Source: Dermatophagoides farinae | Lineage: Eukaryota; Arthropoda; Arachnida; Sarcoptiformes; Pyroglyphidae | Length of the DNA: 64,000 nucleotides | Direction of reading: 5' to 3' | Assembly (NCBI RefSeq): GCF_024713945.1 | Contig: NC_134678.1 | Location: 2,170,001 to 2,234,000, forward strand | In this document: piece by piece, positions 1 through 12,725 of the stretch | Position numbering within the stretch: the first letter of the stretch is position 1 | Layout of the letters: every line of letters starts with the position of its first letter | Notes under the pieces: model-generated | What the model saw: the letters and a program-made list of their open reading frames with translations, nothing else | Database searches by the model: none | What the model was told of the DNA's origin: nothing | Translations under genes and position numbers: made by a program

Positions 1-1977
1 TTTCTCTAGTCATAATATAGAATTGTGGAAAATGTAGAAAAAATTTTTTTTCCAAAATCATTCGTTAACATTTAATTTTCTTTGCCCACATTTTGTCTGC
101 TGCAGACACTTTTATTGATCCATGGTAAATTATATTCCGTTTGCGTTTGTTTGTGTTTGTGTGTGTGTTCGTTTCTGTCAATTATATTCACTTCCTCATC
201 ATCTTCATTGTTCATTTTTTTTTCTCTCGGTGTTTGAATTAAAAATTAAAATCAAATCTGACAACAAACAAAGTATAAAATCGGAAATCACCAGTGAAAT
301 GTGTGTGGTGAAAAATAAAATTAAATGACATTAACGTTGATTCAATTTTCAAATTTATGGCCAAGACAAACATTAACAGTCTCGCGTATTGTTCTTCTCT
401 GTTTATGTTGTGGAAGAATTTTGAAAAAAATTGCCCAAAAAATACCCAGAACTCAACCGTTTATACGTTCCATTCACACTTGGATCAATTTTCAACACAT
501 TATTGAAAGCAAAACTAAAATGAATGTATTCGATGACAAAATGAACAAACATGATGGAAAAAAAATTTCATTGATGTGATGAACCAACTATATGTCCGCA
601 GTAATGCAGTATTTTCTTGTTGTTTTTTCTGTTCGTTCCTTTATTTTGTTTGTTTGTTTTCTTTGTTAGTCACAGCAATCGTGTAACGTCGATTGATTGA
701 TTCCTGTTTTTTTTTCTTCTGGTTCAATTAGATTAAAATGATTGCGATTGGGTTAACATTGAATATGTGGGTCTTGCTTGTTGTTGTCGATGATGTTGTT
801 TTGTATTTATTCTCACCAAGATTCTATAGAAAATGACCATAAAAAAAATTCTAGATTCTTTTTTTTCGAGAAAAATTGTTAATTGCATTTAAACAATCTA
901 ATTCAATATATTCTATATGGAATGTTCCATGTTGTTTGACATGTTTATATATCGTTATTGTATATAATTTTTTTTTCTCTTTTTCTATCTTCACTATACA
1001 CATCTATTTTTTTTTTTTTTGTTGTTGTTGTTTTCCACATTTATTCATTCATTCATTCATTCATTTTTTTATCTTGTCGGCATGATTATTATTATTTACG
1101 ATCTTGGCTTTCGCTTTAATTGAATTATATGTAAATATTTGTTTCGCGGATTCTCTTTTATTCTCTTCATCTTCGTATATATTTTTCGTCATCACCATCA
1201 TCATCAACAACGTCTAAATGGGTGTTTGTTGTATGTTTGTTGTACAATAATAATCTTTATAGAGATTATTACAGACAGACAAACAAACAAATTTTTTTTT
1301 GTTCAGTCTTACATGTTGATGTTTCTGGAATTTTCGTTGTTATTAGAAAAAATGACCATAATGTACATATGATGATGATGATGATGATATACTTGCATTT
1401 ATGTATAAACAAAGATTCAAGAGCAAATGATTGAAGAAATGAATAAATGAAAATGTTGATGATGATTGAACCAAAAACAAATGGGTCAAAAAAAAAATAT
1501 ACACGAAACACACACACACACACAGACATGAATGCATTTATTTGATTCTGAAATTCTTTCACAAACATTGGCCGATTTTTTTTTGTTGCTCTGAATGCTT
1601 GTTCATTTTAGTTTTGAATCTCGAGTACTGTTATGTAGGATTCATTTTTCCATTCGTTTGTTCATTGATGTTGATTGATGTACAATACATACATGGTGTA
1701 CAAAATGAAAAAAAAGTGGAAACGATTTGTGTGTGATAGTAAAATTGAATCCCACAATCACGATGTTGTTGTTGTTGTTGTTTATTTATGAAATTCAATT
1801 TGCTGTTAAAGTTTTTGTTTTTCTTTTCATAAGAGTTGGCCAATGTGTGAATGTGTCATACACCGTGGCGTAAGCGAATGTGATTTTTTTTTTTTTTTTT
1901 TTGGTTAATGGGAACTTTTTTTTTTGTCTTTGTTATCCAATGCATGCCATCCACGTACAATTTTGTTTAAAATTTTT

Positions 1978-2013
<36 letters not shown>

Positions 2014-3327
2014 CATGGTTTTTTAAAAAAAAATTCCAAGAATCCATTTTATATAGAAAATGGAAGAAAAAAAAGAGGTTCTTTTGAAACAAAACAAAAC
2101 AAAACAAAAAAAATTTTTTTGATTCAAATTAATTTTTTTTTACTACCATTCTGCTAATATACACAGCATCATCCTTCAGTCAATTCATACTATTCATCTA
2201 TATATCACTATCTTTGTTGTTTGTTTTGTTGCATAAAACCCAGTGAGTCAAGTGTTTTGACAAATAAACAAGAATAAAAAAAAATTTCTGTGAATGATTG
2301 CATTTGGTAGTGTGTATAGTGTGTATTAGTCGGTTTTTATCCCGCTGATTCTTTGGATAATGGAAATGGTTACCCACCATCAAAGAAAAAAAATGAAATA
2401 TATGGCTTCTATGAAAAAAAATTTGAGTGAAAATCTAAAGATAAAATCGTTGACTATTTGTCAAGCTGTTTTGTTTGTCTGTTCATGTAAATTTTTCTAT
2501 ATTTCATAGTTTATATTTGTTAGATGAAAAAAATAATGATGAAAAGTATCATTTGAATAAAATAAATGTGGCCATAACACCGATTGAATACAAGACGATG
2601 TTGATGACATCTTATTCATTTTTTTTTTTTTTTTTTTTGATTTTTAGGCCATAATCATAACCATAAAATTTATGAATCCATAAATATATAAGCACGACCA
2701 GTTTAGTTTTAGTCAATAAGCAATGTTCATTCATTCATTTTTTAATGCAAAAGCAAATCGATTTGAATCAAGCTGAAAATCGAGAAAACAAAAATGGTCT
2801 AATCTAATCTAATATAATTAGATTGAGAAACTACAAACAGCACACACACACAGACAATATATAATTTTTTCTATCATCATTTTTTTTTTGGTTTGAAACA
2901 TAAATTGGATGAGTCAAATTGTTCATTGTATTTGTGTGTGGGCGCCGATGGTATTTTTTTTTTATTAAAGGTTTTTTTTTGTTGAAAATTATGTTGAACA
3001 TGAAGACGTGAAAACAACAACAACAACGACGACAAAACCCTTTTTTGCATATTTTTTTTTTCATTATTCATACGATGATGATGATGATAATAATAATTAT
3101 TCGTCACGCATCTAATTCTTCTTATTCGGTTCCATTTTTTTTTTTTTTTGTTACTATTTTGCTTCAATGATTTCTATGTGAATATATGTGTGGTTAACTT
3201 GAGTAGATTGGATAGCGGAAATTGTTTTTGATTCACATAATATACACTGTTTAGAATGTTTTCTTTTTTTGTTGGGCTAATCTAATTTTCTTTTTTCTCT
3301 ATTCTCGTTTTTTTTTTGAATCTATAG
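1..3327. other. Non-coding stretch, probably intron of the Ig-protein gene
   Basis: No open frame here looks like protein. The sequence is AT-rich with homopolymer runs, (CATT)n near 1042-1062, (GAT)n near 1371-1389 and a GT repeat. It ends at a good acceptor (AG at 3326-3327) feeding the exon at 3328, so at least the right part is intronic. The stretch at 330-520 is less simple in composition, but I found no recognisable exon in it. Confidence 0.6.
1982..2011. repeat. (GT)15 microsatellite
   Basis: About fifteen uninterrupted GT units in the non-coding stretch upstream of the Ig-protein exon. Confidence 0.95.
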
Positions 3328-5074
3328 TTATGTATGCACTGGTTACAATAAAGCTGGTACCGTTTCGGCTAATGTCACATTGACTGTCCTAAGACGATTA
3401 GAGGTTACCGCTGCTGCTTATTCAGGCCAAGAAGTTGCTGGAATTGTTATTGGTGCATTATTCATTTTTCTACTCATTTTAATATCAATATTTTCTGTTG
3501 TATTACGGTCAAGAAAATTATTACATTTTCGTACAACAACCACCACCAACAATGGTCAATCAACAAATAGTAATGCTAATAGTAATCAAACAATACTCGG
3601 TTCAACAACGGTCACATCCAACAATAATAATTCATATCATAATGGCGCAAATGGTAGAATTCTCAATGGACATATACAAACAACAACAACAACAACACCA
3701 ACAACAGTATCTATACCGAATGGTACATTGAAAAGAAATTCCAGCGGCAATGCAAACAACAACCACATCGACAATAACAGCAGCAATCACATTTTATCAA
3801 CAGCCACAAATAAAAATATGACCAATAATGAATCGAATAAAATGAATAAAGCCAACTTGATAGTGGCTATGAATCATAATGATGATTCAATGAAAACGAA
3901 TAATAATAACTCTTTGGTTCATCATCAATACGTTGTGATGCCTGATAATAATCAAATTAAGAATAGTAATAATGATAAGATAAACATCATAAACAATCAG
4001 CTAGCTGAACAAATTGAAATGTGTGATTATTCTTCGGTCAATACGGCAGAAAACGTTAACAACAATAATAATCAATTCATAAATCAACAACAACTACCAA
4101 TGTCCATGTCGATTGATATGAAAAATTTAACACAAGCATCTTGTACAGGAGGAGGAATTCGAACCGCAATGTATGGCAATCATAACAATGTTAAATTTTC
4201 GCCACAAGAACGCTTTTTTCATAGTGGCCATAAAAGTCCAGTTATATTCAACCAACAATATGATGATGCTATTATTTCCAAAAGAAATATCAATCCAAAT
4301 TCACCATTTAATGTTAAAATTGGAACTATGTGTAATATGCGTTCGACGAATCCATACAATACATTGGATTCTCATTATAATCACATACAAACTGCTACTC
4401 TTGGTCATCATAATCCTAGCCATTCCATGAATAATAATAGTGCCAATATTCATTTTAATCCATATACAGCCGATGCCAACGGTCATCATCATGAAATAGC
4501 ATTTTTTGAATCAACCATAGCCAATGCCCATTCCGGTGGTTCATTGTTGACGACGACAGCGAAAAACCCTTATGGACAAATACAACCGACAACTCGTTTT
4601 TCGTATGATGTCAGAAATAATGAACAAATGTTGATGAATCGACGTATCGATAGTTCTAGTCCATATAGTGAATTGATACTGCAGAACATGATAAATCAAA
4701 ATAATCATTCACTATTCGACCATCAACGACATGTGGCTGCTTCTGTGGCCGTCGTTGAAGAATTACAAACACGATTTGCTACAACTGCTACAAATGAGGC
4801 TGTAGTTTGCCAAATGAAGCGTAACAATAGTATGGATTCATCGCCATCACAAGGAACTGTAGCAACAACAATGGCACCATCATCATCATCATCGACAACA
4901 TCATCGGGTCAAGTTGTTCGATTTGCCAATACACCAATTGTATACAATTATTCTACATCATCTAGTACAATCAATAAACAGGCAAGCCCATTGAATCGTA
5001 TCAAAAATGATGGCTTGAATCCATTGATGGCCAGAGATTCACCTGATGAAGGATTGGGCGAAGAGACCGAATGA
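3328..5074 (+). CDS. Ig-domain single-pass membrane protein, last exon (kekkon/LRIG-like), 5' partial
   Basis: This is the 3' terminal exon of a larger gene. It opens at an acceptor (AG 3326-3327, one base of split codon) with YVCTGYNKAGTVSANVTLTV, the end of an I-set Ig domain (Y-x-C and N-x-A-G). A linker follows, then a TM helix around GIVIGALFIFLLILISIFSVV with a basic stop-transfer (RSRKLLHFR). The cytoplasmic tail of about 500 residues is rich in Asn, His and Ser-Thr and ends in SPDEGLGEETE before TGA at 5072-5074. Ig then TM then a long low-complexity tail with an SPDEG-type end suggests an LRR-Ig kekkon-type receptor (inference; LRR exons would lie left of the window). Other Ig adhesion proteins remain possible. 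The Asn/Gln runs are coded by AAT/CAA repeats. Confidence 0.8.
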
Positions 5075-5218
5075 TGAATCTCTTTTCCATCCATCTTTTT
5101 TTTATCGATTTGTGTCTAAAAAATTATTCTGTAAATAACACTTTTATTTTCAATGTTGATTGGTTTTTTTTCTTCTTTATTTTGTTCAATTTGAAATGTT
5201 TTTTTTTTGTAAAAATTT

Positions 5219-5245
5219 TTTATTACTACAATTTTAATGAATAAA
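5219..5245. terminator. Convergent poly(A) signals between the Ig gene and MINDY4
   Basis: AATAAA on the plus strand at 5240-5245 lies 166 bp after the Ig-protein stop. TTTATT at 5219-5224 is an AATAAA on the minus strand, 32 bp past the MINDY4 stop. The two 3' ends therefore probably overlap. Confidence 0.6.
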
Positions 5246-5255
5246 TTTTCATTTC

Positions 5256-6887
5256 TCAAAACAAACGATTTGAATCATTCCAATTTATATGGCAATCAGG
5301 CCATTTAGTTTGAATAACACATTCCAATGGTGATCGATGTTTATCATCGTGAATAGCGCATGACTGTGTGTCTGAAAATTAATTTCCGAGTTTTGTGAAA
5401 ATTATTCGCAAAAAAAATAATAAATGAATAAATTTCTAATAATAATACAATACCTACCAATCGTCAAATGTATTTCATTCTCTTGATTCATTAAACCATC
5501 ATAATAATAGAGTTCGATTTGATGATGATTGTCGTCATTGATTTTATCTTTGGCAAATAATACCGTAAAATGGTCTTCACTAAGAATGACAAAAATTGGC
5601 AGTTTTGGTGATTTATAACATGAACCAACCTGCACATTGAGTATAATGGGTCAATTATTGTAAAAAAAAAATATTTTATCGAGTCTCATGAACGTCATCA
5701 CCTTAGCACCGCCACCATATTCATAGAGTGTTAGAAATCCAATTTTAGATTGTTTTTTCACACCTTGAAGAACTAATTCATCGCATTTCAGATTATTATC
5801 GAAAACATTCGATACAGCACAGCCAATCAGACAAAGATTGACCAATTCTTGGCTACAGAGCAATGTTTCTGGTGTTAATAATGCCTGTATAGAACCTGGA
5901 TCATAATCATGTTGGATTTCTTCAATGCCTCTTGTAAGTATACATGAATAAACGAATGAAACACAGCCAATATTTTTATTTGAATGTTTGAATATTTGGC
6001 ATAAAAAATCAATGAGTTTTTTCTTGGATTCAAATCGTCCAATACGTAGGCGTTCTGTAATATTATCGAAACGAAAATCTTTTGTTTCATCAAGAATTTT
6101 TTGTTGACTTTCGCTATGAATTTGAATTCAATCAAATTAATTTCGATTACAATTCATTGATTAACATACATTGCAATGATGACTGATTGATCTTTACGTT
6201 TGATTTGCCATAGAATATTGCCAATAGCTTTACTTAAACATTCGTTCCTATATCTATGTAAATCTTTGACATTTTGAATATTTTCCACACGATTCCAATG
6301 AAAAAACTCGGCACATAGAAACGCTTGAATCGATGCTAGAACACCACAAGGTCCACCCTAATGATGTGAATATAATACATACATCAATGGGTAGAAAACA
6401 CTTTTAAATTTGATCATATTACCTTATGTTGAACTAATCCATACCAAAGTTGTGAATTTATTGCATCAAACTCGAAATATTGATGAAGCCATTCTTGGCC
6501 AATGGACAATGCTGCATTACCAAATAGTATCCGTTTCAAATTCTGACCAAAGAAAAAAAAGAGAGAAAATATATCATTTATGATATATTGAGTTGAATTC
6601 ATTTATTTTACAACCACTGCAGTATCATGATCAATTGGTATGGTTTCGAATTCCATGCAATCAATAAAGTTATTTTGATTGATTGATCTGCATTGAATGT
6701 CGTCTAGTACTTCAGCATCATCATCATCATCATTCTTGTCTTCATTGTGGATATCGGTGATTTCAAGATCAATTTTATTGTTTATGAATTGCTGTTTGAA
6801 TTGATTACCATGTCTGTCATCGATACTATTTTCAATAAATGATTTGTTTGTTCGAACAAATAAAGTTTCATTGTTGCTTTCATCCAT
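5256..6887 (-). CDS. MINDY4-type Lys48-specific deubiquitinase
   Basis: Six exons, all phases consistent: 6612-6887, 6423-6542, 6170-6357, 5702-6113, 5458-5629, 5256-5371; 427 residues. MINDY (formerly FAM188) enzymes are papain-like cysteine proteases that trim Lys48-linked ubiquitin chains. The first 92 residues are a low-complexity leader with an Asp run. The catalytic domain begins with LKRILFGNAA and YGLVQHK, then GGPCGVLASIQAFL with the nucleophile at Cys136. The catalytic His is in LSEDHFTVLF (His352), followed by ELYYYDGLMNQ, LTID and a terminal PLECVIQTKW block. The KGGPCG spelling and the YYDGL/LTID blocks match MINDY4 better than MINDY3 or MINDY1/2 (from family knowledge). It is shorter than vertebrate MINDY4, mainly lacking the long N-terminal region. 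The start is the first in-frame ATG and has no upstream competitor. Confidence 0.92.
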
Positions 6888-7213
6888 TTATATATATGAT
6901 TCACTATTAATCGAATGTATATCGAATTCATCTATTCAGCTGTTTGTTTTGATTTTTGTTTGACATTAACCAACCGTATATGAGTAACTAAGGAAAAACC
7001 TAAAGTTTCTAATGGCAACGGCTACTATAACAGAATCAAAATTGAAAAAATAAACGCTGTAGTCATTAGATTTTTCAGTTTAATCATATAAAAGGTTTAT
7101 TTATTTATTTTGAAAAAAAATAACAAGCTTTTAGAGATATATAAAAATTCCTTTTTTATTATTATTTCCAAATGAACGCTTTTCAAACAATGGTAATGGT
7201 GAGCTAGTTTCAT
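6888..7213. other. Intergenic, MINDY4 5' flank / GBE1 3' flank
   Basis: Short AT-rich gap between two minus-strand genes. It must hold the MINDY4 promoter and the GBE1 3' UTR. No gene or clear element was seen. Confidence 0.6.
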
Positions 7214-9553
7214 TTAATCACGAATTTTGGCCAATACAATGGCCACACGAGATGGAATATAGACCGTCAATGAATTTTGACGGCCAGAATAACCAAAAGG
7301 TTGAGTAAAATATTCAACATTTGAATCAAGTAAACTATGACCTCCGAATTCTGGTTCATCCGTATTGAGAATTAGCCGATAGACACCGGGTTTGTCAACA
7401 CCAACACGATAATCGGAAAAACTTTTAGTGGGATGAAAATTGAATACAAACAATAGGCCACATCGTTCAAACACAATGATTTTATTATCTTCGTGTTTGC
7501 ATGAAACATATCCACCTATAAAATGGGAACAAACATTATTAATCAAAAATAATTTCGATAATAAAATTGATCGACTTACTGTCCTCGATACTTAGCCAAT
7601 GATATTTATCTTCAAATTCATTCATTGCACGATCAAAATTATTCAAAAATGAATAACGTAATAGGTCATCATCGGCCAAATTAAATTGACGTCTAGCATA
7701 ATGATAACTATCGCCATTACCTTCACGAGGAAAGTCTAACCATTCTGGATGGCCAAATTCATTGCCCATAAAGTTTAGCCAAGCTTCGCCTCCTTTATGA
7801 TTGGATATGGGAGAAAATTAGTAAAAAAAAACAAGAACCATAACAAAAAAAACTTGCCTAATGCATTTGTTATCAGGCGAATCAATTTATGAAGAGCAAT
7901 GCCTCGATCAATGATAGGAGTGCTTGGAGTTAATTTGGACATGAAACTATACATTTCGGCATCCATTAACCAAAAAGCAATAGTCTTATCACCAACCAAA
8001 GCTTGATCATGAGATTCAGCGTATGCTACGGTTCCTTCTTGCCATCTACGATTAGTTAACGTATGGACAATATGACCCATATTCCATTCATCGTCTTTGA
8101 ATTCTTTCAATAATTTGATCCACATATCTGGTATGGCCATGCCCAAACGATAATCGAAACCACCGCCACCGTGTATGGTAGGTCTACATAAAGCTGGCAT
8201 TCCTGAGACATCTTCGGCTATTGTTATTGAGTTTGGATGAAATTCATGTACTACATAATTAGCTAATTGTAAATAATTGAAAGCTTCGGTATCGGTATTT
8301 AGTCCAAAATATTCATTATAATCGCCACTAAATCCATGGCCTAAGCCATGTGAATGATAAAGCATTGAAGTGACGCCATCAAATCGAAAACCATCGAATC
8401 CATATTCTTCTAGATACCACATTAGATTTGACAATAAGAAACGAAGAACTTCCCAGTTTGTATAATCAAATAGCCGAGAGTCCCAAAGATCGTGATTTCC
8501 ACGTCCATTTCCATGGAAGAAACATGAATTGGTCCCATCAAATTGATTCAATCCGTCAAGAACATTTTTGGAAGCATGTGAATGTACCACATCAAGAAGA
8601 ACATAGATATTGTTTTTATGTGCTACATCCATCAAATATTTGAGATCATCTGGAGTTCCATAACGACTTGAAGCAGCAAAAAAAGAAGTAACCTGATATC
8701 CAAATGAAGCATAATAAGCATGTTCCATGATAGCCATCAATTGTATAGCATTATAACCTAATAATATATAAAATGCAGTTAACATTAAAATAAAATATGA
8801 ATCTTATGAATAGTTATCGAACCTTGTTTTTTAATTCGAGGAATCAAGTTGTCAGCAAATTCCCGATAACTGGCAACTTTATATTCTGAAGATGCAATGC
8901 CGATATGTGATTCATATATTCGCAATGCTCGAGGCTTGTCCGGTTTTTTCTCTTTTAAGACATATTTATCGGATGGATTCCAGAATACGTGATCATAAGT
9001 GAATAAACCAGATGATTTGGGCGGTTGAACTACATAACTAGCCCATGGATCTAAACGGTCAACCAATTCTCCGGAAGGAGTTTTGATAACCAATTTAATT
9101 TTACTCAAATGTTTTATAACAGGTGATCCATCGGATGTGGGCGGAATGACAAGTTCCCATTTTCCGAAATCTAATTTCTTGAATGGATGACTAGTCTGTT
9201 GCCAATTATTAAAATCACCGCGTAGATAAACAGCCTGAGCACCTGGTGCCCATTCTAAACATCTTATTGAATTGTCAGGTAAAACGTGGATGCCAAATTC
9301 TCGATATGAATGTATGAATTTTTCAATGTCTAAATAAATAAATAAAAATAACTTTAAAAATTGAACTGTCTAAAAAATTTTATTTCAACATACCTTCAGC
9401 TTTATGAATATTGATGAGCAATTTTTGAAATTCATCATATCGACGTCGAATTTCTAATTCATGTGCACGAAGATTCGGATCAAGGGTGAATAATTTTTCA
9501 AAGTCAGGAACTTTGATTTGAAGGTCATTTGAAGTGTTTCCGTTTTCTGCCAT
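7214..9553 (-). CDS. 1,4-alpha-glucan (glycogen) branching enzyme
   Basis: Five exons: 9394-9553, 8823-9329, 7858-8757, 7580-7792, 7214-7515; 693 residues, close to animal GBE1. It moves alpha-1,4 glucan segments to make alpha-1,6 branches in cytosolic glycogen. Order: N-terminal helical segment, CBM48 ([20 protein letters not shown]), GH13 barrel and C-terminal beta domain. Visible GH13 motifs are [20 protein letters not shown] (nucleophile Asp349), [10 protein letters not shown] (acid/base Glu404) and [10 protein letters not shown]; both positions sit 8 residues below the human Asp357/Glu412, as expected. [15 protein letters not shown] is the usual family signature. The four introns are 64-65 nt. 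The third begins with GC instead of GT; this reading gives the expected NALGGEAW junction. No missing catalytic residue was noticed. Confidence 0.97.
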
Positions 9554-10530
9554 TCTGCAAGCTCATAATAACGTTATATTTTGATCAATTAATATTTTTA
9601 ACTTTGTTTCTTATTCATCCATACACACACACATGTGGTCGTCATTCACAATAGAAATGGACGCTGAATGCTGTTATTTCAATTCTTTTTGCATCTTGTC
9701 ATTATCAACATTTTTACATTTATGTTGAATGTGAATCAAAGATTTTCTTCATTCAAATTGACAATAAAAAAAATTGATTATATCGATATCTAGCGGATAA
9801 AAATGTCAAATAATCGACCGATAAATGTCATTGCATTCATTGATATAAAACACAAATCAACAAGTGAACATATTTTCTTTTTTCTTCAAGACAATATATA
9901 GATGATATATTCATAAATGATGAACCGAATTCTAATTAAAATAATGAACAACAATAATAATAAATTAAAAATGCCAAAACTCATAATAAACACACATACC
10001 GTTTGCAAAAAAAAAATTAATAAATGAATTAGATATTGGTGAAAAAACCGAAAACAATTATAGAAATTTATTATTAGCGGAAATTTTTCTTTTTCAATCT
10101 CTTTTAAAATATAATAATAAAATTGCAATGTGGCAAAAAATTTTTTTTTTCCAAGAAAAATTTTGAACAAGAAAAATTATGATGAAAAACAAGACGTGAC
10201 AAATAATATATGGAACATAAAATAATCAATCAATCAATAGCTATAAGTTCATGTGACGGTATAAAATCATAAACGTTGGTTGATAATTGTTATCATCATA
10301 CTAATTATGGTGAACAAGGGAATAGAAATACTTGGTCGTAATTGAACTGAATAACGAAAAAAAAAAATAATGAAACAAGAAAGACCAAGAATAATGATAA
10401 TATATGTGTAGATGAATGAATGATATTGGCATATTTTTCAAGTTAATTGATTACCCAATACATTTTTTTTGGAGGATTGATTGAAACCAACTCAAACAAA
10501 AAAATCAATTCCATGCAACAATAATATTGA
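9554..10530. other. Intergenic AT-rich stretch
   Basis: No coding frame supported. It contains the GBE1 5' flank and the 3' UTR of the RING ligase, with homopolymers and CAAT-type repeats (near 10225-10240). The open frame at 9886-10170 is a by-product of poly(A)/(T) runs. Confidence 0.6.
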
Positions 10531-11244
10531 TTATGCAAATATAAGCCATACGATAAATATGATTGCTAGCCACATGAATAATTTGGATACAAATTGATCT
10601 TGAGCTAGATCCATTCCGTCCATCATTGGACCGGGACGAAAATCTCCAATATTAAAAGTACTGGCAAAAAATCCAAATGGAACGGCACCAATACCGAATG
10701 ACATGTGAAAACCATCACCAAAGCCGAAATTCGGAAATCCCATCTAAAGAATGGATGAAATGGTGTTATATGAAATGAATGTCGAATATATATGCAGCAA
10801 TAACATACCGAACTATAATCTTGTTCAGACCTTTGGCCTTGTGGACGTGGTGGAATTTTCTTTTCACGTGGGTCCTTTTTCGAACTACCACGACCATACA
10901 GAGGTATCACTTGATCACGGGAGATAGGATTTTTACATACTGGACATGTTGGACGAACTGGTTTCGTTTCGAACCATTGATGTAAACAAGGCCAACTATA
11001 AATTGGAAATGAATCATTCAATTAAAATAAAGAGATAAAATTCACATGAATAAACTTACCAAAACAAATGACCACATATACTTACGACGGCATCTTTGGC
11101 CGTATCGAGGCAAATATTGCAATCAAAATTTGATTCTGTTCCACTAGCACCACCACTACCGGATTGATTTGATGATGGGCCATTATTACGGTCATTCGAT
11201 GATGATTTCGATGCTTTTGTTGACGATTGTGATTGATGATCCAT
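10531..11244 (-). CDS. RNF185/RNF5-type membrane E3 ubiquitin ligase
   Basis: Three exons: 11060-11244, 10809-10995, 10531-10743; 194 residues, the usual length for RNF185. The product is an ER (and mitochondrial) membrane-anchored RING ligase acting in ER-associated degradation. A Ser-rich leader precedes a C3HC4 RING: Cys42, Cys45, Cys57, His59, Cys62, Cys65, Cys79, Cys82, with the CNICLD and CPVCK ends. VIPLYGRG follows directly, as in this family. The C-terminal [19 protein letters not shown] block and a hydrophobic tail anchor ([15 protein letters not shown]) fit RNF185 better than RNF5. The second intron falls just before an ATG, so that ATG is internal, not a start. Confidence 0.95.
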
Positions 11245-12725
11245 TATATTTTATAATATTTGATACTTTGAAAATGATATTAAGGCAATGTAAAAATTAT
11301 ATGTCGACCACTATAGCTCCTCTTTTGTTCAAATCGTTTATTGTTGTTGTTCATTAAATCAATTAAGATGATGATGAAATCGATACATTCTTTATTTAAA
11401 TTTCAAAAAAAAAAATTCTATGATTAAAAAAATGAAACAAAAGAAAAAAAAATTACTTATAAACACAAGTATAAAATGACGACGAAAAAATTCAAGTAAA
11501 TTTCATCATAGTAATTTTGTTAGAGGAAGATACCATTGATTTTAGGATATCCCACGATATTCTTACATCATCCTCATTGATAAACTTGAAACAAAAATAA
11601 AATTCAGGTAATAATATTCCAACAAGATACGTACGATTTAATCGAATGAAAAAATGTTTCTATTATCTTTATAACTCATCAAAACATTACTCGTTCTGTT
11701 TGATCGTCATCGATACTTTTATTCAAAAAAAAAACGATAAAACAAGCACTAGAGTAAATGCATATATTCAAGTGTTTATCAATTGAATAGTTTCTCGTAT
11801 TTGAGAGCTGTTTTTTCTAATATTTCTGGTTTTCAAAAAAGTGAAGGAAAATTTTTGATTAAAAAATCAAAAAAAAATCGACTTATGACGAATGATTTCG
11901 TTGTGAATTTATGCCGCGTAATCAATTTTTTTTAAATTTTGATTTCTTATTGCATTTTATAGATTATCGATTTGTACGAACAAAAAACATAGTACAAACA
12001 AAAAAAAAAATCAAATCACAAATAAAGTCGTCGATGATCGAATCTGTTGTTGTTTTTTGTTATTGTTCATGTTATTTGTTCAACTCGCCAAAATATGATG
12101 GTTATGATTTCGTTTCGTGGAAAGTTTCTTTAAATGAGTACAATAAAGTTTTTTTCGGAAAGTTTTTCTTTCCATCATCATTATCATCATCTAATTTAAA
12201 TTTGATGATAATTATCATGTTTAATACAAGGTCTTCATTCATTATTAAGTATGATGATGGATCAATACATTTGAAAATTGGCTTTATCGATCCATGGATC
12301 GATATATTAACATTGGCCAAAAAAAAGAGAGAGAATTTTAGAATCATTTTCTTTGTTACAAATTACACCTGAGCGTGTTTAAAATGTAGCCCAAAAAAAA
12401 CCATTTTTTTTATGAAACAATGAATTAAAGAATTGCAATGTTATCACAATAACAATTTATATTTTAAAGATTAACCATTAAATTCAAAGAAAATGTTTAG
12501 CCAATTATACAAATGAAAGAAAAATTTCACCATCCAATTTTTGAAATGGTTGAATGATTGTCATTGCACGCAAATTGAGCATTATTAATTGTATGACTTT
12601 TTTTTAAATAGAATAATGATGATGATGATAATTATTGATCTAAAAATCGATTAAATTAATGCATATATGCAATAAAAAAAAACAATAGTTATTGATTCAA
12701 CCTTGATTTCAATATTTTTGAATCA
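11245..12725. other. Intergenic stretch, mostly without coding signal
   Basis: Between two minus-strand genes. The 153-codon plus frame at 11911-12372 is Phe/Ile/Lys-rich with no domain, signal peptide or splice support, and I regard it as chance. A weak exon pair on the minus strand at 11492-11715 is listed separately. Confidence 0.5.
11492..11715 (-). CDS. Possible orphan C-terminal exon pair (weak)
   Basis: Two short segments read in phase. 11691-11715 (entry phase 1, donor GTAATG) gives IDDDQTER. 11492-11584 (acceptor GTTTCAAG) gives FINEDDVRISWDILKSM plus a 14-residue tail and TGA. The codon content looks less simple than its surroundings, but I found no convincing 5' exons and recognise no family. 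It may be chance or the decayed end of a gene. Confidence 0.25.

Noticed and set aside
5875-6135. 86-codon minus frame in MINDY4
   Set aside because: Out of frame with the spliced MINDY4 product, which covers the same DNA with conserved motifs.
8428-8643. 71-codon plus-strand frame
   Set aside because: Lies wholly antisense inside the branching-enzyme exon.
10623-11021. 132-codon minus frame running through the RING gene
   Set aside because: Its first part is the true exon 2, but it continues through the intron into another frame; the spliced model gives the full RNF185 protein.
11911-12372. 153-codon plus-strand open frame
   Set aside because: Phe/Ile/Lys-rich with homopolymer-driven codons, no domain, signal or splice support; overlaps another open frame on the minus strand.
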